Source: a virus | DNA length: 23,439 nucleotides | Virus record (IMG/VR): IMGVR_UViG_3300021087_000082 | Location: 1 to 23,439 of that record | Reading direction: 5' to 3' (one strand) | Shown: positions 16,008 through 23,439 of the stretch, piece after piece | Position numbering within the stretch: position 1 is the stretch's first letter | Layout of the letters: each line of letters opens with the position of its first letter | Notes under the pieces: generated by a model | Seen by the model: only the letters and a program-made list of their open reading frames with translations | The model's database searches: none | Told to the model about the DNA's origin: nothing | Made by a program: the position numbers and the translations under genes

Positions 16008-16015
16008 TATTTATA
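16008..16015 (-). promoter_or_regulatory. Late promoter (TATAAATA), distal of a tandem pair
   Basis: A second exact TATAAATA on the minus strand, 38 bases before the gp8 ATG and 12 bases upstream of the other copy (repeat offset). Either or both could be used. Confidence 0.65.
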
Positions 16016-16033
16016 ACAGTTCTATACATAATT

Positions 16034-18349
16034 TTATGTTGTTATTGTTGTTGTATTTGCAGTTGTGTAGAACTCGCCATTTGACAAGTCTCCGTAACCA
16101 ACTTTCAAGTCCATTGTTGTATCTGTTAATACAGTATTAATATCGTAGGTTCCGTTTGCAGTACTACCTACTTGGTCTACAATCATAATAGTCTGATTAT
16201 TAGCTACCGTGCGTGAAGGACCTGATTGACTACTAATCACAGCAGTTGTAACTGATGGAGCACCACTAGCCAACATAACTGTTATAGTTTCATTAGTAAA
16301 TGGTCCGTTATTTATACCTTTAACTCTCATTGATGTATTTGAATTAAACGTAATTTCTGCATTAGCACCAGAAGAACTGCCGAGAACTGAAAGTCCTACA
16401 TTCGCATTTGGTGAACCAGTGAGAACAAAAGTTGTTTCTCCAGTTGAGAAGACAGTATTGTTGCCTGTTACAAAGGCAGAACTAAAGCTACGTAATTCTC
16501 TGAGGCGTATTGAGTCTAACGTAGATAATCTAATCGTAGATAACTGATTATTAGCGGCTACGAATAAGTTACCAGCAGCCTGAGTAAATACAGTCGTTAC
16601 AGATTCAGTATTAGACGCGGCTGATACACTAAAGTCTGTAACAGCTATAACGTCTGGTAATGATACTGCTGTATTAGATTCTACAATAGTTTGTACTGAA
16701 CTTCCAGATACTATTGCAGGTATATTAATTGTTATAAAACTTTCTTTTGTAATTCGACCTACTGCTGAATCATCAATTTCTGGTGCTGGTAAACCCGTAT
16801 CAATTTCCATACGAAATCTACCAAACATTTTCATTCCAGCAGGGTGTAAAATTGCCTCTACTATTTTTCTATAAGTGTTTATAAATTGATTTGTTTTTAA
16901 TTCATAAGAGAAATCTTGATAATAAAAATTATCTTGTAGTTTATTATTCCAACTAATAAAGCCTTTCGTATCTGTATACCCACCTTCATGTACTTTAACA
17001 CCAGATGTTTGTGGATAAGCAGTGGCGGTTTCTGTATTGGCAGTGGTAAGATTAGTAATAGTCGTTACTTCATTTCTTGTGTATGCTGTTCCTGAATTAT
17101 CAACAACAACATTAGCAATAGCACCCGCAACATATCTTGCTAATATAGATGCATTTTTTCCTTTAATTCCTCCAGTACCATCTGCTAATTGTAATTTAGA
17201 TACTTCTGTATTTTCTACGGCAACTTGTGGTTTTGATAACGTATAGTGATTGCCATAAGAAGTTGTTGTTACAGCATTAACTGAACCCACAGAAAGAGCG
17301 GTAAATGCAAATGCTTTATTTAAAAAAGTACCACTATTAGCAACAGCTAAGTTAGCACTTAATGCAGTTGTATTTGCGCCCGCTGATACAAAAAGAGGTC
17401 CAGTATTAATTACAACATTTGCCACAGGAGTAATAACATCAGTCATTACTCTTATTACTTCGGTATCTTTCAAACTTGCAATAGTAAAAGCCGCACCTAT
17501 ACCATTTCCTGGATTTGTTGTTGATATAATACTATTAGTAGTATAACCAGAACCACTATTTGCCACAAAAAATTCTACTGCATCTGTTCCGCTAGTAGAT
17601 GAAATATAACCATTTGCACCTATACCAGTTATTGCTGATATGAATTTAACTCTATCACCTGGATTATGAAATGCACCACCATCTCTTATCAATCCAGCTT
17701 TCATAGGACCAAATGTACCTAGAATTGTTCCTGATGTAACATTATTTTCTTCTTTTACTATTTCATTGTCTTGAAATACTCCAGTAATATTATCAAGATA
17801 TAATTCTTTTACTGTTTGTCCACCTTCGACTGTTGTTTCTAATTTCTTAACTTGAGCAGTTGCACCTGATGTTACACCGATAATAGTAGCATTGTCAAAG
17901 TCATCAGTATCACCAGTTGTAGGTGTACCAACACGTATAGATGTATCTGCTACCCAACGACCATCTGATGTACGTAACATATCAACAGAAGGATAATAAA
18001 ATTCTATTTCTTCACCAAATAAAATTCTGAATAAAAGTTGATATGATTTTTGAGAACCTCTTGCTCGATATAAGTCTTTGCAATGTTTTATGAATAATTG
18101 TTTATTAGCTAGAGCATCTTCTGGAATTGAAGGTATAACTTCTCTTTGAAGATATTCTAAATACTTAGGAATAGTATCATCAATATCTTGATAGTTTTTT
18201 AAATTCTTAGAAACTTCTAAAGCATTGTTAGCTTGTTCAGCATACTCATAATATGCTTTTATAAATTCAATAAGCTGTGGTCCCTCATCAATAACAAATT
18301 GAGGTAATTGCTGATTTACAAGAGGTGACGTTTTCTCATCTGTTGACAT
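16034..18349 (-). CDS. Baseplate wedge protein in the gp7 position
   Basis: A 771-residue protein between gp6 and gp8, the place of T4 gene 7, whose product forms a heterotrimer with two gp6. The N-terminal 130 residues are helical and distinctive (LPQFVIDEGPQLIEFIKAYY, then LYRARGSQKSYQLLFRILFG and EFYYPSVDMLRTSDGRW), a type found in baseplate proteins of large marine myophages. The rest is beta-rich with GVTSGATAQV- and TSGTILGTF-type segments. Residues about 637-709 are shared with the DUF4815-type protein. It is shorter than T4 gp7 (1032 residues) and I cannot show direct sequence similarity to it, so the gp7 call rests on position; the structural role is safer. ATG follows the gp6 stop by one base (TAAAATG), so translation is probably coupled. 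Confidence 0.65.
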   Translation of the reverse strand: MSTDEKTSPLVNQQLPQFVIDEGPQLIEFIKAYYEYAEQANNALEVSKNLKNYQDIDDTIPKYLEYLQREVIPSIPEDALANKQLFIKHCKDLYRARGSQKSYQLLFRILFGEEIEFYYPSVDMLRTSDGRWVADTSIRVGTPTTGDTDDFDNATIIGVTSGATAQVKKLETTVEGGQTVKELYLDNITGVFQDNEIVKEENNVTSGTILGTFGPMKAGLIRDGGAFHNPGDRVKFISAITGIGANGYISSTSGTDAVEFFVANSGSGYTTNSIISTTNPGNGIGAAFTIASLKDTEVIRVMTDVITPVANVVINTGPLFVSAGANTTALSANLAVANSGTFLNKAFAFTALSVGSVNAVTTTSYGNHYTLSKPQVAVENTEVSKLQLADGTGGIKGKNASILARYVAGAIANVVVDNSGTAYTRNEVTTITNLTTANTETATAYPQTSGVKVHEGGYTDTKGFISWNNKLQDNFYYQDFSYELKTNQFINTYRKIVEAILHPAGMKMFGRFRMEIDTGLPAPEIDDSAVGRITKESFITINIPAIVSGSSVQTIVESNTAVSLPDVIAVTDFSVSAASNTESVTTVFTQAAGNLFVAANNQLSTIRLSTLDSIRLRELRSFSSAFVTGNNTVFSTGETTFVLTGSPNANVGLSVLGSSSGANAEITFNSNTSMRVKGINNGPFTNETITVMLASGAPSVTTAVISSQSGPSRTVANNQTIMIVDQVGSTANGTYDINTVLTDTTMDLKVGYGDLSNGEFYTTANTTTITT
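16223..16442 (-). repeat. Shared module, copy B (in the gp7-like gene)
   Basis: The partner of 9112-9334. It codes for a segment from TTFVLTGSPNANVGLSVLG to ETITVMLASGAPSVTTAVIS. The length differs by exactly three bases and the frame is kept. On the DNA, long runs near both ends are nearly identical while the centre (around the residues INNGP against VTTTK) has diverged. Confidence 0.9.
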
Positions 18350-18350
18350 T

Positions 18351-20177
18351 TTAAATCAATGTTCCGACTGCGGAATCTCTTATCTGTGTTACAGAGCCTG
18401 TTGTATTGACTGTTACCGCACTTGTAGTAGTTGATGTTTTTTCATCAAACATTTCTATTGAAGTATCTTTAAGTAACATTAGTTGATATTTCTCAACAGT
18501 AACATCTCTCTTAGCAGGAGTTACTGTTATCGTTATTTCATTGTTTGTAGCGGCCGTTGGTGAAAAAGAAGTTAATGTTATAACACCAGTATTATAATCT
18601 ATTGTACCAGCCGTACTATCTAAATAATTTTTTGAATCATCTGAACCTACATAATAAATACGAACATTACCAAGACCGTCATCATTCATTTTAGAACTGC
18701 GACCTGAAAAAGTAAACCATGTTGATGCCAAAGAATATGTAGTTATACTTGAATCAAAATCTATTGTATATTTTGTAGATGTGGTAAAATTAGGAGCAAA
18801 TGCTTTCTTAATTGCTATTGTTGTTAGGTTACTTTTTATTGATGTATCACACTCATCTATCACATCTATAAATCTAGAATATCTAAATCTTTCATTTTCA
18901 AAAGTTCCCATATTGGTTGTTTCAAAATTATTAATTGCGGTTACAATTTTATCACGAACTTCACTTGCAGATAGTGTTGTTAATCTACTATCCCAATTAA
19001 CTGTAATAGATGGAGAAACATAAAGATATTTTGCATCTATAAATTCTGGTTCTACTGCAAGAACATTATAATCTTTTAATTGATTGACAATAGAATTTTT
19101 TTGAGTAGAGGTTAATAGAGTACCAGATTTTGGTTTAGCAGATATATAAATTTTTCCATATACAGGTGGTACATTATCTTGTCCACCCCATACTCGAATT
19201 GTCTGAATGTCTGTATTTAATTTTAAAATTATACGTCTATAATCTTCAGCTAGTACTGCCCTATTTTGCACTTCAAAATTCTTAGGTGCATTAAATTTAA
19301 CAGATTCTATTGTTTCTAACTCCTGACCGCCTGATGTGTTTGCATTATAAGTAATTGTATAATTAGTACTTCCGCCTAATGATGATGGTTTTGTAAACGT
19401 ACCAACTCCATTAGTTTTAGTTCCATTAACTATACGATAAGCGATTGTTATTATATTTCCATTATCTGGTGCATTACCAATAATACCATCACCAAAATAA
19501 ACTTCTGTTTCTAAATCTCTAGTCTCTTGTATAAAGAATGAATTTGTATTTGCAGTTACAGCTAATATATCATCAGCTAATGTATAAGTTGTTACTGAAG
19601 TATCAGTAGTTGATGTTTGAACATCTACTGAAATAGATGCTTTCTCTATATTCTTATTTGGTAAAACATACTTAACAGGATTTGTAGTAGATACTGTAAA
19701 CTTATGCGTTACTGGTCTTCCTTCTCTGATTGTAATTTGTCCTGCATATCCATCAGTTGAATTTAATGTATATGCCTCAGGTGTAACCCATAAATATTGT
19801 ATACCATCAATAGTTGAAGACCATTGTGTGTTCTTCGCAATAGAAACAGAATCGGGAGAACCCGTTGGTGTAATTGTAACGTTTGCAGTAGTGAAAGAAC
19901 CTGTTGCAGATGTTGGTATATAGTTTAACATTTTTGCTCTTGATACAACACTATCTCTTAGTATTGCTGAATCAAGAAACATCTCATTGCCTATCATACT
20001 AGAATAAAAAGCATTTTGATATGTATTGTATGCAAGAGTATCTATGAGATGTGATATAGTAGAGCCTTCAAAATCATAATCAGTAAATTCACCTTTAGCA
20101 GAAATGAATGATTTGATGCCTGCTTTAATTTTGTCGAAATCTAATTCTGTTACATTTATTGTAGTATTAGCGGCCAT
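18351..20177 (-). CDS. gp6: Baseplate wedge protein gp6 (baseplate J-like)
   Basis: A core ring protein of the baseplate wedge that joins neighbouring wedges in T4. At 608 residues it is close to T4 gp6 (660). Residues about 35-86 (FEGSTISHLIDTLAYNTYQN, then MIGNEMFLDSAILRDSVVSR) are the typical N-terminal helical part of gp6. Residues 228-240 carry FGDGIIGNAPDNG, the signature of the baseplate J family, and about 305-460 form the J-like C-terminal part (AEDYRRIILKLNTDIQTIRV, then FRYSRFIDVIDECD). Starts one base after the gp25 stop with GAGAGAG upstream, and ends one base before the next ATG. Confidence 0.93.
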   Translation of the reverse strand: MAANTTINVTELDFDKIKAGIKSFISAKGEFTDYDFEGSTISHLIDTLAYNTYQNAFYSSMIGNEMFLDSAILRDSVVSRAKMLNYIPTSATGSFTTANVTITPTGSPDSVSIAKNTQWSSTIDGIQYLWVTPEAYTLNSTDGYAGQITIREGRPVTHKFTVSTTNPVKYVLPNKNIEKASISVDVQTSTTDTSVTTYTLADDILAVTANTNSFFIQETRDLETEVYFGDGIIGNAPDNGNIITIAYRIVNGTKTNGVGTFTKPSSLGGSTNYTITYNANTSGGQELETIESVKFNAPKNFEVQNRAVLAEDYRRIILKLNTDIQTIRVWGGQDNVPPVYGKIYISAKPKSGTLLTSTQKNSIVNQLKDYNVLAVEPEFIDAKYLYVSPSITVNWDSRLTTLSASEVRDKIVTAINNFETTNMGTFENERFRYSRFIDVIDECDTSIKSNLTTIAIKKAFAPNFTTSTKYTIDFDSSITTYSLASTWFTFSGRSSKMNDDGLGNVRIYYVGSDDSKNYLDSTAGTIDYNTGVITLTSFSPTAATNNEITITVTPAKRDVTVEKYQLMLLKDTSIEMFDEKTSTTTSAVTVNTTGSVTQIRDSAVGTLI

Positions 20178-20178
20178 G

Positions 20179-20571
20179 TTATCTTACTCTCTCTACCATT
20201 ACTATTAATTCTATCGGTTTCTTTATATTTCTCATTCTAAAAATTATCTTGACTCTCAATTCATTCAAATCGTCCGTTCTTACTATTACATCATCTACAA
20301 TAGCACGTGGCTCATAGTTTTCTATTGCTAAAGTAACATCTTTAGCAATCTGATAATCAGTAAAAGAATCTGCATTTTCAAAAAGTTGTGTTAAAACATT
20401 TCCGCCATAATTTGGCATATAAGGTCTTTCAAAATGATTACAGAGAACTATATTCTTAACGCTTTGTTTTACTGCCTCAATATTAGTTAGATTACTCAGT
20501 CTGCCAGTTATCGGGTGTTTTGTAAATGACATTTTTAAGTCTGAATGTACTGTAGCTTGTATTTGTGGCAT
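20179..20571 (-). CDS. gp25: Baseplate wedge protein gp25
   Basis: A 130-residue protein of the GPW/gp25 family; T4 gp25 has 132. In T4 it sits at the inner baseplate next to gp6 and gp53 and helps start sheath polymerisation; relatives occur in type VI secretion (TssE). Visible markers: the N-terminal DLKMSFTKHPITG with VKQSVKNIVLCNHFERPYMP, GGNVLTQLFEN, and the family motif EPR in IENYEPRAIVDDVIV at about 85-99. Follows a gap with an exact TATAAATA and leads the gp25-gp6-gp7-like run, with 1-base spacing to gp6. Confidence 0.95.
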   Translation of the reverse strand: MPQIQATVHSDLKMSFTKHPITGRLSNLTNIEAVKQSVKNIVLCNHFERPYMPNYGGNVLTQLFENADSFTDYQIAKDVTLAIENYEPRAIVDDVIVRTDDLNELRVKIIFRMRNIKKPIELIVMVERVR

Positions 20572-20596
20572 TTTTATTCTCTGTTTTGTTAATAAC

Positions 20597-20604
20597 TATT
20601 TATA
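20597..20604 (-). promoter_or_regulatory. Late promoter (TATAAATA)
   Basis: An exact minus-strand match in the 48-base gap between the gp5-like spike gene and gp25, 26 bases before the gp25 ATG. I see no hairpin terminator in this gap, so upstream transcripts probably read through. Confidence 0.75.
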
Positions 20605-20619
20605 CAAGAAGTCATAATT

Positions 20620-21735
20620 TTATGATGCCTTCTCTGGTGTAGTACAATCAATCTCACCTTTTCTTATTGTAGGACAAGTATAATCTGTTGGGCCTGATGC
20701 TTTAACAGTATGAGTATCTCCCCCAATGTATTCCCATCTAGTACCATTATGAGTAAAGTGGGTTTCTCCTGTAACTTCTACTGTATATCTTCCTGCTCTA
20801 ATATCATAATTGTCAGTATCTATTTTTACACTAGGTGCTTTAAGTCGTATAGTAGAATCTGATGTGATATTAACTTCTCCAGCGACATGAATATAATCAT
20901 TACCCGCAACTAAAGTATAATTATTCGCAACTACATGAACTACTTTATTACCACCAGCATCAACCTCATAGAACGTTCCAGTCTTATGATATTCGTGAAT
21001 TCTTTCTGCACCAGGCGAATCATCTATTTCTTTTATATGACCACGTTCAGTTTGATGTACGTGATTATATGGATATGTTGTATCATATCTTGGGTGACTT
21101 TCACCAGTTGAATCATTAAGTAAATCAGTAGACTTAGGTTCATTCCAACCAACAGCACTCAAAGCTACTTGAACAAATTCTTTTGCACGTAAATCTTTTA
21201 TTGCTGGTACTGAATGATTATAATCTATCTCTGTTTCATTTCCTTCGTCATCTGTTCTTGTTATTGTTCCATCATTACGAGCAAGTCGATTCACATCTGG
21301 TTCATCAATTCTTAAAGGATAAAAACTTTGTACTTCGTTATCCCCACCTTCATCTGGACGAAAATCTTTCATTTCACTTCTTTGAGTTTTCTTTGGGTCA
21401 TTAAATCCTTCATCTGGATTGCCATGATAATATGGCATACCTGCAAGTGAACCCAAGATAATAGGTTTCTGCATATCTGAACCATCTAACCAAAATCCAA
21501 CAACCCATGTTCCTTCAACAAGACCAGTTGGAGAATATCCTATATCTCCCATTGCCGCTGACTGAATACTTTGTAATGGTTGGGCCCAAGGTAAACTGTT
21601 AGTAGGCATTTCTTCTTTTACTTTTGTATGTTCACCATAAACTCTTACTCTACATCTACCGAGTTTAAGAGGGTCGTTGCGGTCTTCGACAACACCTATC
21701 CACCATTTAAAATTTTCGCCAAGACTTTCTATCAT
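20620..21735 (-). CDS. gp5: Baseplate central spike protein gp5, without lysozyme domain
   Basis: Forms the trimeric membrane-piercing spike under the tail tube. Residues about 10-100 are the OB fold and match T4 gp5 closely (WWIGVVEDRNDPLKLGRCRV, then AAMGDIGYSPTGLVEGTWVV), followed by GFNDP as in T4. Residues about 205-255 match the segment leading into the T4 spike (YPYNHVHQTERGHIKEIDDS, then PGAERIHEYHKTGTFYEVDA), and about 265-360 are the repetitive beta-helix (NNYTLVAGNDYIHVAGEVNI). The stretch between, about 105-205, is too short for the roughly 165-residue lysozyme domain and shows no lysozyme motif. Total is 371 residues against 575 in T4. The start overlaps the preceding stop as ATGA, with AAGGA 8 bases upstream. 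Confidence 0.94.
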   Translation of the reverse strand: MIESLGENFKWWIGVVEDRNDPLKLGRCRVRVYGEHTKVKEEMPTNSLPWAQPLQSIQSAAMGDIGYSPTGLVEGTWVVGFWLDGSDMQKPIILGSLAGMPYYHGNPDEGFNDPKKTQRSEMKDFRPDEGGDNEVQSFYPLRIDEPDVNRLARNDGTITRTDDEGNETEIDYNHSVPAIKDLRAKEFVQVALSAVGWNEPKSTDLLNDSTGESHPRYDTTYPYNHVHQTERGHIKEIDDSPGAERIHEYHKTGTFYEVDAGGNKVVHVVANNYTLVAGNDYIHVAGEVNITSDSTIRLKAPSVKIDTDNYDIRAGRYTVEVTGETHFTHNGTRWEYIGGDTHTVKASGPTDYTCPTIRKGEIDCTTPEKAS

Positions 21736-23171
21736 GCGGCCTGTCCTTCTGTTGCATTTTCTTTAACGCTATCTTTTGCATACGTATCTTTAACGATTTG
21801 CAAAAGAGTACCAAAATTATTTTGCTCTCTATTAAAAACATGTCTTATAGCAATAACTAAAAATTTACTACCATATAACAAGTTATTTGATTTTTTAAAT
21901 TCTTCATACTCACTCGTTTGTGGTACATGAATTTCTATTATATTTCCAATTTCTACATCTGTATTACCAGATATCGCAATTTCTAAAACTATATTTGTTA
22001 ATTGAGCCATAGATACATTCATATATTTCAAAAAGGTATGTAGTCTTCTTGGATTAGTAATCTGATGGTCTGTATTGGCTGATACTGCTCTTTTTGTAAA
22101 ATCATTAGAGTTCTGATAATCTTCACCAATGTTAGAAGTTATATAATGAGAAACAGGAGTTCCAGCATCACTTGCATACATTGATTCGTCTGTAAATATC
22201 TTGGGGTCATCTTCAATATGTGCCAACTCGGTAAAACTATCAGCCCATGACCAAGCATCTTCAGTATATATTTTCAATAATGGGTCAATAGTTTTTACTA
22301 CGTGAGAATAAAGTCCCATTTCTAAATTCTTTACACAATCTAATTGCTGTTTCACATTTACACTTTGTATAAATTGATGTGGAAAAATTTCATCACCTTC
22401 TCCAGAACCCTCTCCTTCACCTTTTTTAGTTTTAATTCCACCTTGGTCAGCAAAATAAAATTTATCTACTGGGTCTTGTCTTAATAATGAATCTAATGTT
22501 TTAAAAACCCATTTAGTTGGTGTCTGATAAAACATAAAATTCTCAGACTTACTTTTAGGTTCACTTGAAGTATCGTCAGCTTTAAGTACAGCCTCATTAC
22601 ATATTTGATGAATTGCTTTAAAAGGGCTTACATTAGGAAAACATATTGATTGATGAAATTGTGTTTCTTGTAATTCCAATTCAGGTTGTGGGTCTTCTAT
22701 AATACCAAATTCTTCAATAGTTGGTCTTAAATAATTTTCGTATATACTTTCAATTATCTTTTCTGGCTTTAATTGTAAATAAGATGTTTTAAGAGATTTT
22801 CTTCTATCAGAAATAACTTCTTGAGATACTCCATGAAGAACAAATACCTCTGCTCTAGCGGCCTCTTTTGCTCTACTAGTTATTTTATAAATTTTGAATA
22901 CGTAATTAAGTTCTGTATCAAAAGTAGGTGTTCTAAATTTTACTACTAATGTTTCGTCACCGACTATTGGCAACATTTCGATAATGCCATTAGAGTCAAG
23001 AATTCCAACTTCACATTTTGTTCCTTGAGCATATATATCTTGAAAGATATTAAACTCTACCGTTTGACCTGTTAAAACGAGAGATTTTTTTTTAAAATTA
23101 AAAATTTCTATACCAGTTAAAACTATTCCGCCTGGTCTATAAACTTCTTTTTCTGCTGTAGATGTTGCCAT
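21732..23171 (-). CDS. Probable baseplate hub protein, gp27-like
   Basis: A 479-residue protein immediately upstream of and overlapping the spike gene (ATGA). In T4 the gp27 trimer holds gp5 and joins it to the tail tube. Features fitting a hub: a beta-rich N terminus (GGIVLTGIEIFNFKKKSLVL, then VEFNIFQDIYAQGTKCEVGI), the segment VFVLHGVSQEVISDRRKSLK, and ICFPNVSPFKAIHQICNEAV with EAVLKADD, like tail-hub proteins with a gpD/VgrG-type fold. It is longer than T4 gp27 (391). Residues about 248-263 form a Gly/Glu-rich loop (GEGEGSGEGDE). No metal-binding or catalytic motif is visible. The call rests on position and general resemblance. The start ATG lacks a strong ribosome binding site. Confidence 0.75.
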   Translation of the reverse strand: MATSTAEKEVYRPGGIVLTGIEIFNFKKKSLVLTGQTVEFNIFQDIYAQGTKCEVGILDSNGIIEMLPIVGDETLVVKFRTPTFDTELNYVFKIYKITSRAKEAARAEVFVLHGVSQEVISDRRKSLKTSYLQLKPEKIIESIYENYLRPTIEEFGIIEDPQPELELQETQFHQSICFPNVSPFKAIHQICNEAVLKADDTSSEPKSKSENFMFYQTPTKWVFKTLDSLLRQDPVDKFYFADQGGIKTKKGEGEGSGEGDEIFPHQFIQSVNVKQQLDCVKNLEMGLYSHVVKTIDPLLKIYTEDAWSWADSFTELAHIEDDPKIFTDESMYASDAGTPVSHYITSNIGEDYQNSNDFTKRAVSANTDHQITNPRRLHTFLKYMNVSMAQLTNIVLEIAISGNTDVEIGNIIEIHVPQTSEYEEFKKSNNLLYGSKFLVIAIRHVFNREQNNFGTLLQIVKDTYAKDSVKENATEGQAA

Positions 23172-23183
23172 AATTATCCATGA

Positions 23184-23438
23184 TTAATTAAATATGTTTT
23201 TTACACTAGCTAAGACTGAAGGAAGAAATTGTCTTCTAAGTATTTTTATTGTTCTTTTAGAATCGTTTAATTCATCTTCATAAGTCATGCAATCTACTTC
23301 TCTACGTTCCGCATCTATTAATGTATTAAACGTTGTCTCATCAACTATTTGAATTTGTTTAGGTATAATAGTACCATCTGTCAATTTTGTTTGTTCAGCT
23401 AGTATCTGTTCATAATGTTTTACTTTTCCTTGAGCGTT
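23184..23438 (-). CDS. C-terminal end of an unrecognised structural gene, cut by the window edge
   Basis: The frame is open from the right edge to a TAA at 23184-23186, so this is the 3' end of a longer gene. It reads NAQGKVKHYEQILAEQTKLT at the edge and continues with charged helix-forming sequence (TTFNTLIDAERREVDCMTYE, then DSKRTIKILRRQFLPSVLAS), ending VKNIFN. A TTG at 23384 could be read as a start, but the same frame continues 18 codons upstream with sensible protein, so it is not needed. It ends 12 bases before the hub gene and is likely a tail or baseplate assembly component; I do not recognise it. Confidence 0.7.
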   Translation of the reverse strand, partial: NAQGKVKHYEQILAEQTKLTDGTIIPKQIQIVDETTFNTLIDAERREVDCMTYEDELNDSKRTIKILRRQFLPSVLASVKNIFN

Positions 23439-23439
23439 T

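Noticed and set aside
16309-16316. A further TATAAATA on the minus strand
   Set aside because: It lies inside the gp7-like coding sequence, about 340 bases from the next gene start, and falls in the diverged centre of the shared module; probably chance.
23184-23384. A complete 66-residue gene starting at TTG 23384
   Set aside because: The same frame stays open through the window edge with plausible protein sequence, so this is the end of a longer gene.

Overview
The window is part of the genome of a T4-like (contractile-tailed) marine phage. All real genes lie on the minus strand, so the map reads from high to low coordinates. The DNA is AT-rich, the genes are tightly packed (spacings of a few bases, ATGA and TAATG overlaps), and the order is a T4-type baseplate cassette followed by tail-fibre genes. 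The low G+C and the style of the fibre proteins (Thr/Asn/Ala/Ser-rich, AKIA-GAVT repeats, SPRY-like and glycine-rich adhesin domains) resemble pelagiphages and cyanophages. The host cannot be fixed from this sequence; an AT-rich marine bacterium such as a SAR11-type host is an inference.

Baseplate region (23439 to 14399): the C-terminal end of an unrecognised gene, a probable gp27-like hub protein, a gp5-like central spike (OB fold plus C-terminal beta-helix, no visible lysozyme domain), gp25, gp6, a 771-residue protein in the gp7 position, and gp8. The spike, gp25, gp6 and gp8 are recognisable by direct motif comparison with T4. The hub and gp7 calls rest partly on position.

Distal region (14382 to 1): a 2061-residue DUF4815-type structural protein occupying the gp9/10/11 position, a small coiled-coil protein, a 409-residue short-tail-fibre-like protein with a collar domain, a tail-fibre assembly chaperone, three small or medium structural/fibre proteins (80, 109 and 298 residues), and a large adhesin-like tail fibre. 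The adhesin is interrupted by a one-base frameshift in an A5 run at 641-645. When the frames are joined it is about 1567 residues. The 14-codon start of another gene lies at the left edge.

Regulation: the four wider intergenic gaps before a gene start (about 37-63 bases) hold TATAAATA, the T4 late-promoter sequence, or at the left edge a one-base variant, about 26-29 bases before the next ATG, with a tandem pair before gp8. This suggests T4-style late transcription with several start points.

Most notable points: the frameshifted receptor-binding fibre; a roughly 72-residue module shared at DNA level by the gp7-like protein and the 2061-residue protein; two Tyr/Trp/Gly-rich clusters in the 2061-residue protein; and an 80-residue protein that looks like the free-standing N-terminal part of the collar fibre. 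I see no tRNA, rRNA, CRISPR array, integrase, IS element or non-structural defence system here.
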